Source of the DNA: Paeniglutamicibacter terrestris
Lineage (GTDB): Bacteria; Actinomycetota; Actinomycetes; Actinomycetales; Micrococcaceae
Direction of reading: 5' to 3'
NCBI RefSeq assembly: GCF_012271785.1
Contig: NZ_JAAWVT010000001.1
Coordinates: 1-64,000, forward strand
Length of the DNA stretch: 64,000 nucleotides
Position 1 is the stretch's first letter. Each line of letters begins with the position of its first letter. Shown here in pieces: positions 9,617 through 18,944 of the stretch. The notes under the pieces were generated by a model, which saw only the letters and a list, made by a program, of their open reading frames with translations, was not told where the DNA came from and ran no database searches. The position numbers and the translations under genes are program-made.

Positions 9617-10411
9617 ATGCGGATTTCAACTTCAGTGCTTAAGACCTTGGCCGTGGGGGCCATGGGCGCACTTGCACTCACCGGTTGCGGAAGCAGCGAA
9701 ACACCGGCAGCATCATCGTCCTCGGACCCGAATGCTGTCACCGTTTTGAACGCCGGCAAGCTCACCGTTTGCTCCGACATTCCCTACGAACCGTTCGAGT
9801 TCGTCAAGGATGGCAAGAATGTCGGTTTTGATATGGACATTGCCGCCGAGATTGCCAAAGACTTGAGCCTCGAACTCAATGTGATCGACTCCAGCTTCGA
9901 TTCCATCGAGTCCGGGCTCTTCCGCACTCAGTGCGACATCGCGATTTCATCGCTGTCGATCACCGATGCGCGCAAGGCCAACATGGATTTCTCCACGCCG
10001 TACATGGATGATGACCTCACCCTGATCGCCAAGGATGGTTCCGGTGTCACGGACATCGAGTCCGCCAAGGGTAAGAAGGTCGGCGTCCAGCAGGCCACCA
10101 CGGGTGCCAAGTACGCTAAAGACAACGGGGTTGACGCCATCGGCTACGAAGATTCCGGCCTGCAGATTGCCTCGCTGAAGGCGGGCACGACCGTAGCAAC
10201 CCTTGGAAACCAGTCGGTTCTGGCCTACGCCATCAAGGATGATCCGACGTTCAAGCGCGTGGCAGATTTCAAGACCGGTGAAAAGCTCGGAATTGCCGTG
10301 CCGAAGGGCGGAACCGTGATGCTGGAGAAGGTCAACTCCACACTCAAGCGCCTGACCGATGACGGGTCGCTGGCCAAGTTCCAGGAAACGTGGTTCGGCG
10401 CAACCAACTAA
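9617..10411 (+). CDS. Amino-acid ABC transporter substrate-binding lipoprotein
   Basis: Family-3 solute-binding protein of 264 residues from the ATG at 9617. The ATG begins a clear lipoprotein signal (MRISTSVLKTLAVGAMGALALTGCGSSE; lipobox LTGC). Longer upstream frames lack a signal. The body shows DIPYEPFEFVKDGKNVGFDMDIAAEIAK and SSLSITDARKANMDFSTPYMDDDL, typical of binders of polar amino acids such as glutamine or cystine. It is the first gene of a binding protein-permease-ATPase set. A strong hairpin lies between it and the permease. Confidence 0.9.
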   Translation: MRISTSVLKTLAVGAMGALALTGCGSSETPAASSSSDPNAVTVLNAGKLTVCSDIPYEPFEFVKDGKNVGFDMDIAAEIAKDLSLELNVIDSSFDSIESGLFRTQCDIAISSLSITDARKANMDFSTPYMDDDLTLIAKDGSGVTDIESAKGKKVGVQQATTGAKYAKDNGVDAIGYEDSGLQIASLKAGTTVATLGNQSVLAYAIKDDPTFKRVADFKTGEKLGIAVPKGGTVMLEKVNSTLKRLTDDGSLAKFQETWFGATN

Positions 10412-10440
10412 CGTCCTCGACGTTCAACGCAATCTCTCAA

Positions 10441-10479
10441 GCGAGGCCCACGGCTCCTCACCGGGCCGTGGGCCTCGCT
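10441..10479 (+). terminator. Strong intercistronic hairpin (attenuator or partial terminator)
   Basis: A 14-base perfect stem, GCGAGGCCCACGGC pairing with GCCGTGGGCCTCGC, around a short loop. It lies 30 bases after the binding-protein stop and 26 before the permease start. No long U tract follows (CTACCTTTC), so readthrough or 3'-end protection of the upstream message is likely rather than full termination. This would give more binding protein than membrane components. Confidence 0.65.
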
Positions 10480-10504
10480 ACCTTTCACGGAAGGCTTTAA
10501 TCCC

Positions 10505-11299
10505 ATGGCCATGACAACTCGTCAACGCGCCCGATTAAGCAAAATTGTTCAGATCATTATCTTCGTCGGCGTCATCGTGGCTGTATTGCTGAAAGTCGAC
10601 TGGAAGATCCTCGGCAGTACCTTCTTCGCGTTCGACAAGCTCGGCCCGATCTTCCCCGAGCTGATCACCGTCGGGTTGAAGAACACCCTGTACTACACGG
10701 CTATTTCCTTTGCCTTCGGCCTCGTCCTGGGCCTGCTGCTGGCCTTGATGAAGATGGCCAGCTTCGCACCTTACCGTTGGTTCGCCACCGGATTCATCGA
10801 GTTCTTCCGCGGAATTCCTGCCATCTTGGTTCTCATCACGTTCGGTTATGGAATCCCGACGGCGTTCCCCGGAACCAACTGGCCACAGCCCGTGGTTGTG
10901 ATGGTTTCCCTTGGGTTGGTTTCCGCTGCATACATCGCCGAGACCCTTCGAGCTGGTCTTCAGGCCGTGCCCAAGGGCCAGAGTGAAGCCGCCAGATCAC
11001 TCGGCATGCCCGCGTGGCGCGCCATGGTGACCATCGTGATCCCCCAAGCATTCAAGATCGTTTTGCCTCCCATGACCAATGAAGTCATCTTGCTGACGAA
11101 GGACTCGTCACTGGCCTTCATCCTGGGTGCGAGTATGGCCCAGTACGAAATGACCAAGTTTGGCCGCGACGGAATCACCTCTCTCGGCGCCGGCATCACG
11201 CCGTTGATTGTGGCGGGCGCGCTCTACTTGGTAATCACCGTTCCATTGAGCCTGATCGCTCGAAAGTTCGAATCCCGTTCCGCACGGACGAAGCGATAG
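10505..11299 (+). CDS. Amino-acid ABC transporter permease
   Basis: 264-residue permease of the HisM/GlnP type. It has about five membrane segments and the coupling-loop motif [29 protein letters not shown], which contacts the ATPase. The N-terminus is charged ([13 protein letters not shown]) before the first segment. It forms the membrane channel for the polar amino acid brought by the upstream lipoprotein. The ATPase gene starts 11 bases downstream. Confidence 0.9.
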   Translation: MAMTTRQRARLSKIVQIIIFVGVIVAVLLKVDWKILGSTFFAFDKLGPIFPELITVGLKNTLYYTAISFAFGLVLGLLLALMKMASFAPYRWFATGFIEFFRGIPAILVLITFGYGIPTAFPGTNWPQPVVVMVSLGLVSAAYIAETLRAGLQAVPKGQSEAARSLGMPAWRAMVTIVIPQAFKIVLPPMTNEVILLTKDSSLAFILGASMAQYEMTKFGRDGITSLGAGITPLIVAGALYLVITVPLSLIARKFESRSARTKR

Positions 11300-11310
11300 G
11301 GAAAACGCTC

Positions 11311-12102
11311 ATGACTCACATTTCAAACATCCCGGCGAATTTCAAGGCCTCAGGGGTCTCCATTACCGGGCTGCGCAAGTCTTACGGCTCCAACGAAGTC
11401 CTCAAGGGCATCGACCTGGAGGTCAAGCCGGGAGAAGTTGTCTGCCTGATTGGGCCCTCGGGCTCCGGAAAGTCAACGTTGCTACGCTGCGTCAACCTGC
11501 TCGAGAAGCCCAACGAGGGCAAGATCCACGTCGGCGGCTTCGAGACGACCGACCCCGATGTTGACCTCGACAAAATGCGCCAGAATGTCGGCATGGTCTT
11601 CCAGCAGTTCAACCTGTTCCCGCACCTAACGGTGACGCAGAACTGCACCGTGGCACAGACCAAGGTGCTTAAGCGCCCTGCCGCACAAGCCAAAGAGGTT
11701 GCACAAAAGAATTTGGACCGGGTGGGCCTGGGAGCCTTCGGCGATCGGTACCCCGACGAGCTCTCCGGCGGCCAGCAGCAGCGTGTGGCCATCGCCCGGG
11801 CGCTATCGATGGATCCGACCCTCATGCTCTTTGACGAGCCGACGTCGGCTCTCGACCCGGAAACCGTCGGCGAAGTTCTGGCCATCATGCGCTCGCTGGC
11901 CAAAGCCGGAATGACCATGCTGGTGGTAACCCATGAGATGTCCTTCGCCAAGGAGGTCGCAGACCGGGTGATCTTCATGGATGGCGGCGTGGTGGTCGAA
12001 GAGGGCATTGCCCAGGACGTCATCGGTAACCCGCAGCAGCCGCGTACGAAGGATTTCCTGAAGCGCGTTCTCGATCCAACTCACGTAGAGATCGACACTT
12101 AG
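11311..12102 (+). CDS. Amino-acid ABC transporter ATP-binding protein (GlnQ type)
   Basis: 263-residue ABC ATPase. Walker [11 protein letters not shown]-loop [11 protein letters not shown], signature [16 protein letters not shown], Walker [15 protein letters not shown] and the switch His in VVTHEMSFA are all intact. Together with the preceding permease and lipoprotein it makes a complete importer. A U-rich terminator follows 20 bases after the stop. Confidence 0.92.
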   Translation: MTHISNIPANFKASGVSITGLRKSYGSNEVLKGIDLEVKPGEVVCLIGPSGSGKSTLLRCVNLLEKPNEGKIHVGGFETTDPDVDLDKMRQNVGMVFQQFNLFPHLTVTQNCTVAQTKVLKRPAAQAKEVAQKNLDRVGLGAFGDRYPDELSGGQQQRVAIARALSMDPTLMLFDEPTSALDPETVGEVLAIMRSLAKAGMTMLVVTHEMSFAKEVADRVIFMDGGVVVEEGIAQDVIGNPQQPRTKDFLKRVLDPTHVEIDT

Positions 12103-12122
12103 GCATCCCGCAGCGGATCTTT

Positions 12123-12166
12123 TGGGGCGTTTACCACCTATTCAGGCGGTAGGCGCCCCATTTTTG
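12123..12166 (+). terminator. Rho-independent terminator of the amino-acid ABC operon
   Basis: GGGGCG pairs with CGCCCC, with an inner TACCACC/GGCGGTA-type pairing, followed by ATTTTTGTTTT. It lies 20 bases after the ATPase stop. Confidence 0.85.
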
Positions 12167-12256
12167 TTTTGACGCGCGCTACGGGCCGCTTAGGGGTCCT
12201 TAGTACTCATCTTGGGCCCTTCTCCGTGTGCGTAAGGTGGCGATCTGCCCACGACA

Positions 12257-12307
12257 AAGGAGCGGCTGACTCAATCCCCTCTGAGGGGATTGAGTCAGCC
12301 GCTCCTT
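12257..12307. terminator. 24-bp perfect inverted repeat, probable bidirectional terminator
   Basis: A perfect 24-base stem with a 3-base loop (CTG at 12281-12283). On the plus strand it is followed by GATGTTTTTCC. On the minus strand it lies about 23 bases after the stop of the sugar permease. It separates the two convergent transport operons. It is not flanked by a target duplication or transposase, so I read it as a terminator rather than an insertion-sequence end. Confidence 0.7.
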
Positions 12308-12329
12308 GATGTTTTTCCGGAACCACGAA

Positions 12330-13289
12330 CTATTTGATGGCGCCTGCCGTCAGTCCAGCCTTCCAGAATCGCTGCAGGAATAAGAAGAGCAACAAGAGCG
12401 GGATCACCGATACTAGAGCACCGATCACCACCAGGGACATGGGGACCTTGCCGTTGGAGGCAAACCAAGACACCAGCCCCACCGTCACCGGCTGCAACGA
12501 GGAATCGTTGATAACCATCGCGGGGAGCAGATAGTTGTTCCAAATTTCCACAAAGTTGAACAGGAAGATCGTCACAAGCGCCGGGGTCATCATGCGCATT
12601 CCTATACGGAAGAAGATTCCCACTTCGCTCACGCCATCGATGCGGGCGGCCTCGATGACCTCATCTGGCACCGATTGTGCGGCGAAGACCCGCGAGAGGT
12701 AAACGCCGAACGGGCTGACGATGCTAGGCAGGATCACAGCCAACGGATTGTTGATCAGCCCGACCTCGGAGAACATCAGATACAGCGGCAGGGTGAAGAG
12801 GATCTTGGGGATCAAGACGGCGGCAAGCACTACACCAAATACAACTTCTCGGCCGCGGAAGCTGTATTTTGCCAAGGCATAACCGGCCATCGAAGCCAAC
12901 AGGGTTCCCACGATGGCACCGATGCCTGCGTACAACACGGAGTTCAGGATCCATCGCATGAAAATGCCATCACGAGACGTCAATAGCTCGGCAACGTTGT
13001 TCCCGAGGTGCATGCCGTTAAACCAGAAACCAGGGGCGGAGAATTGCTCGCCCATCGGCTTCGAAGCCGCGACAAACAGCCACCAGATCGGCACCAGGAA
13101 GTAGATGGCAAAGCAACCCAGGACGATTGTGACAACCAATCGGCTGGCGAGGGACGTCTCGCGGTTGTTGAGCGCCTTGCTCATTTTCTGTTTCCCGAAG
13201 TTCCTCCCGGAACCCGAGGCCTTCGTCGGACCATCGGCAGCGTTCGCATCGTTTGTTGCGACTGCTAGGACTTCTGCTTGAGTGCTCAT
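12330..13289 (-). CDS. Sugar ABC transporter permease (MalG type)
   Basis: 319-residue inner-membrane permease of the carbohydrate uptake CUT1 family. It has six predicted segments and the EAA motif EAARIDGVSEVGIFFRIGMRMMTPALVTIFLF. The first 35 residues (MSTQAEVLAVATNDANAADGPTK...) are polar and not needed for the fold; an internal start near MSKALNNRE is possible. Its start overlaps the stop of the MalF-type partner by four bases (13286-13289). It is the third gene of a binding protein-MalF-MalG operon. No ATPase is encoded here, so a shared MsmK-like ATPase elsewhere is likely. Confidence 0.9.
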   Translation of the reverse strand: MSTQAEVLAVATNDANAADGPTKASGSGRNFGKQKMSKALNNRETSLASRLVVTIVLGCFAIYFLVPIWWLFVAASKPMGEQFSAPGFWFNGMHLGNNVAELLTSRDGIFMRWILNSVLYAGIGAIVGTLLASMAGYALAKYSFRGREVVFGVVLAAVLIPKILFTLPLYLMFSEVGLINNPLAVILPSIVSPFGVYLSRVFAAQSVPDEVIEAARIDGVSEVGIFFRIGMRMMTPALVTIFLFNFVEIWNNYLLPAMVINDSSLQPVTVGLVSWFASNGKVPMSLVVIGALVSVIPLLLLFLFLQRFWKAGLTAGAIK

Positions 13290-14215
13290 GAGTCGGAGCC
13301 TCGATTCGTGATCTTGAAGAAAGTGATGGACAAGATGCCCACCAAGACTGCCAAAATCACCGAGGTGGCAGCAGCGTAGGGATAGTTTTGCGCGGCAGTA
13401 GCTGCCTGAGCGGCCATGATCGGGGTAAATGCCGAGTCAATGGAACCACCGGAAACACTTTGCAACACCTTGGGTTCGTTATATAGCTGTGCGGTGCCGA
13501 TGATGGAAAAAACGGTCGTAAGAATCAAGGCAGGACGCACCATGGGGATCTTGATGTTCCAGGCGATTTTCCAGGCCGAAGCCCCATCGATCTTTGCCGC
13601 CTCGAGGATTTCCCCCGGAATTGATTGGAGCGCCGAGTAGATGATGATCATGTTGTACCCGGTCCAGCCCCACGTGACGATGTTAGCCACCGACCATAGA
13701 ACCATGTCCTCGCTGAGGAACGGAATGACAACACCAAGGGGCTCCAACAACGCGTTGATGGGGCTCGAACTGCCGGAATAAAGGAACGACCACATCAGTG
13801 CCGCAATGACGCCGGGAACCGCGTAGGGCAGGAAACTTGTGAGTCGAAAGAATCCCTTGGCTCGTGCCGAACGTGAGTCGATTAAGAGCGCCAAAGCTGT
13901 GGCGAGGCCCAACATGACCGGCACTTGGACAACGCCAAAAAGCAGCACACGGCCCAGAGACTCGATGAAAACCGGATCGCTAAAAGCTTTGAGATAGTTA
14001 GTGAAAGGGTCAAAAACCATCGTCGGAGCGCTTAAACCCAGACCGTCGCGCTTCAACACAAAAAGGCTACGGTAGATGGCAAAACCTAGCGGAGCCAGAT
14101 ACATTGCTACGAAAAACACCGCAAAAGGTGCCACGAGCATTGCTGCTGTGTGTGCGGGACGACCCTTGGTTCTTGGTTTGCGGAGTGGGGGTCTGATTTG
14201 AGAAACCACGCTCAT
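13286..14215 (-). CDS. Sugar ABC transporter permease (MalF type)
   Basis: 309-residue CUT1 permease with six membrane segments. The EAA loop reads EAAKIDGASAWKIAWNIKIPMVRPALILTTVF. A basic cytoplasmic N-terminus (RPPLRKPRTKGRPAHT) precedes the first segment. It pairs with the MalG-type protein, whose gene overlaps its 3' end. It lies 76 bases after the binding-protein gene and shares its LacI-type operator. Confidence 0.9.
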   Translation of the reverse strand: MSVVSQIRPPLRKPRTKGRPAHTAAMLVAPFAVFFVAMYLAPLGFAIYRSLFVLKRDGLGLSAPTMVFDPFTNYLKAFSDPVFIESLGRVLLFGVVQVPVMLGLATALALLIDSRSARAKGFFRLTSFLPYAVPGVIAALMWSFLYSGSSSPINALLEPLGVVIPFLSEDMVLWSVANIVTWGWTGYNMIIIYSALQSIPGEILEAAKIDGASAWKIAWNIKIPMVRPALILTTVFSIIGTAQLYNEPKVLQSVSGGSIDSAFTPIMAAQAATAAQNYPYAAATSVILAVLVGILSITFFKITNRGSDS

Positions 14216-14291
14216 GGTGCTGCTGCCTTCCGGTGTTTATTGCAAACGTTGAAACCCGTGGCGGCTCGAACGAGACGCCACGGGAATCGGA

Positions 14292-15620
14292 TTAGTCAGT
14301 GACGTTGATGCCCTGGCTAGTCATGTTTTCCACTGTTGCCGTGTTCGCTTCGGTGAGCGCATCGGCCATCTTGCCGTTGCCAGCCCAAGACTTATTCAGT
14401 CCATCGTCAAGCTTTGTTGTCGTCAACGGCATGTTCGGCCCCCAGGTCCATTCGGGGTTCACCCTGAGAGCTTCTTCCTTGAAGACATCAAAAATCTTCT
14501 GATTCGAGAAGTACGCGTCTTCATTGGTCAGCTGCGGCAGCTCCAGCAATGCCTTGGCAGCTGGGTACAGGGCACCCTTTTCGATGAGGTTTCCGTAGCT
14601 GTCAGCGTCGGTGGACAAGTAGTTTGCGAATTTCCAAGCAGCCTCCGGAGTTTCGCAACCCTTCAGAACAGCGGTGGCCGAGCCACCGACATTACCCACC
14701 GATGGGTTAGCGGCATCCCACTGAGGCATGGGGGCCACGGCCCATTTACCCTTGCCATCTGCCGCGTCGCCCTTAATTACGCCTGCCTGCCACACAGCAC
14801 CAACCAAGGTGGCAATTGAACCGTCGCCCAAGCCCTTGAACCAAGCCGGATCGTACATGGGCGCAGAGGCGATGGTGTCCGCATCAACCAGTGATTGCCA
14901 GTAATCGGCAACCTTCTTGTTTTCATCAGAATCGACGGAGACCTTCCAGCTGTCACCCTCGATGTTGAACCACGGTGCGCCAGCTTGCCAGGACAAGCCC
15001 GCGTAATCGTAGTTTGCGTAGGGCGAGCTGATCTTGATCTTCGCGTCTGCTGCCTGCAACTTCTCGGCAGCTGCCTTGTATTCAACCCACGTGGTCGGGA
15101 CCTCAACATCGTACTTTTCGAAGAGTTCCTTGTTGTAGAACAATGCCATGGGGCCGGTGTCCACCGGAGCGCCGTAGACAGCATCGCCGACCTTGACGCT
15201 GTTCCATGCGAAGTCGACATATTCGCTCTGGTTAGCGTTGGCGAACTGTGAAACGTCTTCAAGGGCTCCCTGCGCCGCAAAGCTGGTAAGCGTCTCGTAT
15301 CCAACCTGTCCCAGACACGCAGCGTTGCCTGCCTGAACAGCATTTAGCATCTTTTCATATCCGCCACGCGAACCTGGCTGGATTTCTTCAAACTTGACGA
15401 CGATGTCTGACTGCGAGGCGTTGAAGGCCTTCACGCTGTCCGAGTATCCCGGGGCCCATCCCCAGAAGGTCAGTTCGGCTGGGGATGCTGCCGAACTGCT
15501 CGCTGCTGCGGGAGACGACGATTGAGTAGGGGTTCCACTGCCGCCGCCGCATGCGGTCAGGGCGAGAGCTGCCGCGAGGGTGCCAGCAGTGGCAATCCCC
15601 CAACGCTTGAAGCTATTCAT
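14292..15620 (-). CDS. Sugar ABC transporter substrate-binding lipoprotein
   Basis: 442-residue family-1 extracellular solute-binding protein. The signal is lipoprotein-type: MNSFKRWGIATAGTLAAALALTACGGGSG, lipobox LTAC, followed by a Ser/Ala-rich linker. The body has ELTFWGWAPGYSDSVKAFNASQ and VGNVGGSATAVLKGCETPEAAWKFANYLSTD, as in sugar binders. The nearby GH35 galactosidase and shared operator suggest a beta-galactoside or galacto-oligosaccharide. It is the first gene of its operon, with the operator about 160 bases upstream. Confidence 0.9.
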   Translation of the reverse strand: MNSFKRWGIATAGTLAAALALTACGGGSGTPTQSSSPAAASSSAASPAELTFWGWAPGYSDSVKAFNASQSDIVVKFEEIQPGSRGGYEKMLNAVQAGNAACLGQVGYETLTSFAAQGALEDVSQFANANQSEYVDFAWNSVKVGDAVYGAPVDTGPMALFYNKELFEKYDVEVPTTWVEYKAAAEKLQAADAKIKISSPYANYDYAGLSWQAGAPWFNIEGDSWKVSVDSDENKKVADYWQSLVDADTIASAPMYDPAWFKGLGDGSIATLVGAVWQAGVIKGDAADGKGKWAVAPMPQWDAANPSVGNVGGSATAVLKGCETPEAAWKFANYLSTDADSYGNLIEKGALYPAAKALLELPQLTNEDAYFSNQKIFDVFKEEALRVNPEWTWGPNMPLTTTKLDDGLNKSWAGNGKMADALTEANTATVENMTSQGINVTD

Positions 15621-15778
15621 ATTTCCTCCACTGCTACCACCGGCTTCATAGTTGACCGGTACGGATAATCAAAGGCTTGTCTTCGAGGTTGACCCCGACA
15701 CCTGGCTCGCCCGCGTTCTCCCAAGAGTGACCTCGTGTGAGCCGCGCAACATCAAGCGTAGAATCCAGAATGCCATAG

Positions 15779-15796
15779 CTTGTTATCGATAACAAG
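15779..15796. promoter_or_regulatory. LacI-family operator before the sugar ABC operon
   Basis: Perfect 18-bp palindrome CTTGTTATCGATAACAAG. Its 16-bp core recurs at 16982-16997 before the galactosidase. On the minus strand it overlaps a plausible -10, about 17 bases after a TTGAGA-like -35 (15811-15816), so binding would block the ABC operon. A weaker half-like site, TTGTTATGTAAC, lies near 15864, closer to the lacI-type gene. Confidence 0.82.
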
Positions 15797-15923
15797 AGCA
15801 GTGAATGTTTTCTCAAATTTCATAATTCCATGGCCAGCATTCGTCTGCATCGCCTAGAGTCATTGTTATGTAACACCCGTAGTCACCACTTCGTAGTGAC
15901 AAACACCATCGGATTCGAGGGAC

Positions 15924-16946
15924 ATGAAGGAACAGAAACCACACCGCGCGCCTTCCATGCGCGACGTGGCACAGCTTGCAGGCGTATCGGCACAGACCGT
16001 CTCTCGCGCTCTGAGTGACCATCCGAATGTCCAGCCGGAGACTCGCCAAGCAGTTAAGGATGCGGCGAAGAGCCTGGGCTACCGCCGGAACGCGACGGCT
16101 CGGGCCTTGGTGACGGGTAAGAGCAATATGATCGGCGTGATCACACTTTCCACCAGTTCATACTCTCGAATGACACTGATAGTAGGCATCGAACGGGAAG
16201 CCGCCGCCCGCGGATACTCAGTCACATTCGTCTCCATTACCAATCTTTCAGCACGCTCCCTTGAGGATGGGCTCGGTCGACTGGTGGCGCAGGGCGTGGA
16301 TGGAATTATCACCGCCATCCCTCTGCAGGATTCTTCCACGGAGGTAGAGAATCTACTGAGCGAAGTACCCTCGGTAGCCATCGACACCCCACTTCCCGCG
16401 GGCGAACAGGTCGTCGGGTTCGATCAGGGGCATGCAGCCCGACTCGCGGTTGAGCATCTCATCGAGTGTGGCCATACCAATATCTGGCATGTCGCCGGAC
16501 CCAAGGACTGGATTGAGTCAGAAGCCAGGATTGCCGGCTGGAGGCGGGCACTCGAGGAACATCAGCTACCCGTTCCACCAGAGATCTACGGAGATTGGAG
16601 TGCCGAGTCTGGCTATCGTGCGGGGCTGATCCTCGGACGGATGCCCGATGCCACCGCCGCGTTCGTCGCCAGCGATGAGATGGCATTCGGCCTCATAAAA
16701 GCGGTCAAAGAACTCGGACGGTGCGTTCCGGAGGACATCTCCGTTGTTAGTATCGATGACATCGAACTCGCCGCCTACTGCGCACCCCCACTCACCACCG
16801 TCCGTCAGCCGCTCGAGGAAATGGGCCGACATGCGGTACGTCACCTCGACGTGCTCTTAGGCGACGAAGAGGCTCTCGAGCCCCAAGCTAAAACCACCTT
16901 CATCGTGCCGGAGCTCATCGTTCGCTCGAGTACTGCGGCACGCTAA
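15924..16946 (+). CDS. LacI-family transcriptional regulator of galactoside uptake
   Basis: 340-residue LacI/GalR repressor. The N-terminal helix-turn-helix and hinge read MRDVAQLAGVSAQTVSRALSDHPNVQPETR (about 12-42), and the C-terminal periplasmic-binding-like domain runs from about 70 to 340. It sits between the divergent sugar ABC operon and the co-oriented GH35 galactosidase gene. Both have the same CG-centred palindrome, the usual kind of LacI-family site. I infer that it represses both units until a galactoside-derived inducer binds. The extension before the HTH (MKEQKPHRAPS) is short, and the ATG follows CGAGGGAC. Confidence 0.9.
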   Translation: MKEQKPHRAPSMRDVAQLAGVSAQTVSRALSDHPNVQPETRQAVKDAAKSLGYRRNATARALVTGKSNMIGVITLSTSSYSRMTLIVGIEREAAARGYSVTFVSITNLSARSLEDGLGRLVAQGVDGIITAIPLQDSSTEVENLLSEVPSVAIDTPLPAGEQVVGFDQGHAARLAVEHLIECGHTNIWHVAGPKDWIESEARIAGWRRALEEHQLPVPPEIYGDWSAESGYRAGLILGRMPDATAAFVASDEMAFGLIKAVKELGRCVPEDISVVSIDDIELAAYCAPPLTTVRQPLEEMGRHAVRHLDVLLGDEEALEPQAKTTFIVPELIVRSSTAAR

Positions 16947-16981
16947 ACAGATATTATCGCTCGAGGTCATTGCATTTATAG

Positions 16982-16997
16982 TTGTTATCGATAACAA
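16982..16997. promoter_or_regulatory. LacI-family operator before the GH35 galactosidase
   Basis: Palindrome TTGTTATCGATAACAA, identical to the core of the site at 15779-15796. It lies 58 bases upstream of the galactosidase start and overlaps the likely -10 downstream of a TTGCAT -35. Confidence 0.82.
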
Positions 16998-17055
16998 TCG
17001 AAAGACATGCAAGTGAGGTAGAAGCACACTTGCTTCCGTCTTTCGATGGTATGCA

Positions 17056-18876
17056 ATGCCCTGCATTTTGACTGTTGGGACAAGCTTCGATCCAGAACCG
17101 AGGAACCAGAACGTGATCATTAGCGGAGCCCTGCACTATTTTCGGACCCACCCCGAGCAGTGGCGCACCCGCCTTCATTGGCTGAGGCTGATGGGCGTAG
17201 ACGCAGTGGAAACATACGTGGCCTGGAACGTCCATGAGCCACGTGAAGGCGAATTTAATTTCAGTGGCGGTGCCGACCTAGAGCGGTTCGTCGGCTTGGC
17301 AAGGGAGGAAGGCCTCAAGGTCATCCTCCGGCCTGGCCCCTATATTTGTGCCGAGTGGGACAACGGTGGACTGCCCTCTTGGTTGACGGCTCAACCAGGT
17401 ATCCACGTGCGCACTCGCGATCAACGCTATGTTGCGGCTGTTGAATCATTCTTCAATGAACTTTTGCCCAGAGTCGTTCCGCTATTGGAATCCCACGGAG
17501 GGCCGATTTCGATGGTTCAAGTGGAAAACGAATATGGCTCGTTCGGCTCCGACCAGGTTTATCTCGAGCAGATCCGAAAGTCCCTAGTTGAACGTGGCGT
17601 CGATGTTGAGCTGTTCACCTCCGATGGACCCGAGGACCATATGCTGACCGGCGGTATGATCCCTGGCGTCAACGCCACAGCAAATTTCGGTTCCGCGGCA
17701 ACCATGGCTTTTGGGGATTTCAGGCGACACCGCTCCGGTGATCCCTTATTCTGCATGGAATTCTGGAACGGTTGGTTTGATCACTGGGGTGAGGAACACC
17801 ATGCCCGAGACGTCAAGGACGCGGCAAACGCATTAGATGAAATGCTGGACATGGGTGCCTCGGTCAACTTCTACATGGCTCACGGTGGAACCAACTTTGG
17901 CACCGGAGCTGGCGCAAACTATGACCCACCACAAGCACGCAGCGGCGGCAGCTACCAACCGACTGTCACGTCCTACGATTATGATGCTCCGCTAGATGAA
18001 CGTGGTGCACCCACCCCCAAGTTCCACGCCTACCGCGACGTTATTTCCAAGTACCGGACCCTTCCGGAATTAGAGGAATTCACTGAGCCGCTGCTGCCCG
18101 ACACTGAGCTGGTTCCCAACAGTGAACCAGTAGGTTTGCCTGCCTATTTCGACGCCCTTGCCGCAGGAAACCCCACCACCATCGAGTCTGGTCATCCGCT
18201 AAGTTTCGAAGAACTTGGGCTTTCTCATGGCTTGGTCCGGTATGCGGCCACCATCCCCGGCCCCCGTCGTTCCTACCCACTAACGATCGATGGGCTTGCT
18301 GACCGTGCACATCTGCTCATCGAGGGCAAGAGCGTTCACATCTTCGAACGAAACAACCAAGTTCCTTTCGACCTAGCTGTCCCGCCCCAGGGGCTGGGCA
18401 TCGAACTGATCGTCGAATCCATGGGACGAGTGAACTACGGTCGCTTGGTTGGCGAGCGCAAGGGAATTCTTGGAGCGGTACTGCACGAACGTCAAGAGAT
18501 CCATGGTTGGCAAATGACTGCTATGGCTTTGCCGGAGCCCCCCAGCCCGGAGCTACTAGACCGGGTCACAACTGCGGAATCCTGCGATGGTGGCCAAGGC
18601 GCATTTCACTCCATGAGCTTCGAGGCTTCGGTGGCGGCCGACGGGTATCTCGACCTCACCGGGTGGGGCAAAGGGTACGTCTGGGTTAATGATTTTTGCC
18701 TCGGCCGGTTCTGGGACGTTGGACCGCAGCTCTCACTCTTTCTTCCGGCACCCGTCGTTAGATCTGGAACTAACCACGTGCTGATCTTAGAACTGGACGG
18801 TGTACACGGCAGCAATCCACGCATCCGTTCGGTACCAAACCTTGGCACCGGAACGGCTGCGCTAGCACCGCAATAG
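17056..18876 (+). CDS. Glycoside hydrolase family 35 beta-galactosidase
   Basis: 606-residue GH35 enzyme with no signal peptide, so it acts in the cytoplasm on imported beta-galactosides. The TIM-barrel start is typical: IISGALHYFRTHPEQWRTRLHWLRLMG, then PGPYICAEWDNGGLPSWL. The acid/base Glu is in VQVENEYGSFG (E159) and the nucleophile in FCMEFWNGWFDHWG (E235). C-terminal beta-sandwich domains follow from about 390. The ribosome-binding site is weak, and another ATG five bases upstream is out of frame. It is under the same operator as the sugar importer. Confidence 0.92.
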   Translation: MPCILTVGTSFDPEPRNQNVIISGALHYFRTHPEQWRTRLHWLRLMGVDAVETYVAWNVHEPREGEFNFSGGADLERFVGLAREEGLKVILRPGPYICAEWDNGGLPSWLTAQPGIHVRTRDQRYVAAVESFFNELLPRVVPLLESHGGPISMVQVENEYGSFGSDQVYLEQIRKSLVERGVDVELFTSDGPEDHMLTGGMIPGVNATANFGSAATMAFGDFRRHRSGDPLFCMEFWNGWFDHWGEEHHARDVKDAANALDEMLDMGASVNFYMAHGGTNFGTGAGANYDPPQARSGGSYQPTVTSYDYDAPLDERGAPTPKFHAYRDVISKYRTLPELEEFTEPLLPDTELVPNSEPVGLPAYFDALAAGNPTTIESGHPLSFEELGLSHGLVRYAATIPGPRRSYPLTIDGLADRAHLLIEGKSVHIFERNNQVPFDLAVPPQGLGIELIVESMGRVNYGRLVGERKGILGAVLHERQEIHGWQMTAMALPEPPSPELLDRVTTAESCDGGQGAFHSMSFEASVAADGYLDLTGWGKGYVWVNDFCLGRFWDVGPQLSLFLPAPVVRSGTNHVLILELDGVHGSNPRIRSVPNLGTGTAALAPQ

Positions 18877-18944
18877 CCGGCGCAAGCAGCAATACAAATT
18901 TTCGCTGGCCCAGAGGAGTGATACCCCGTCCAGGCATGCGGTTT

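Noticed and set aside
12257-12307. 24-bp inverted repeat as an insertion-sequence end or attachment site
   Set aside because: Single copy between convergent genes with a T-rich flank; fits a terminator better.
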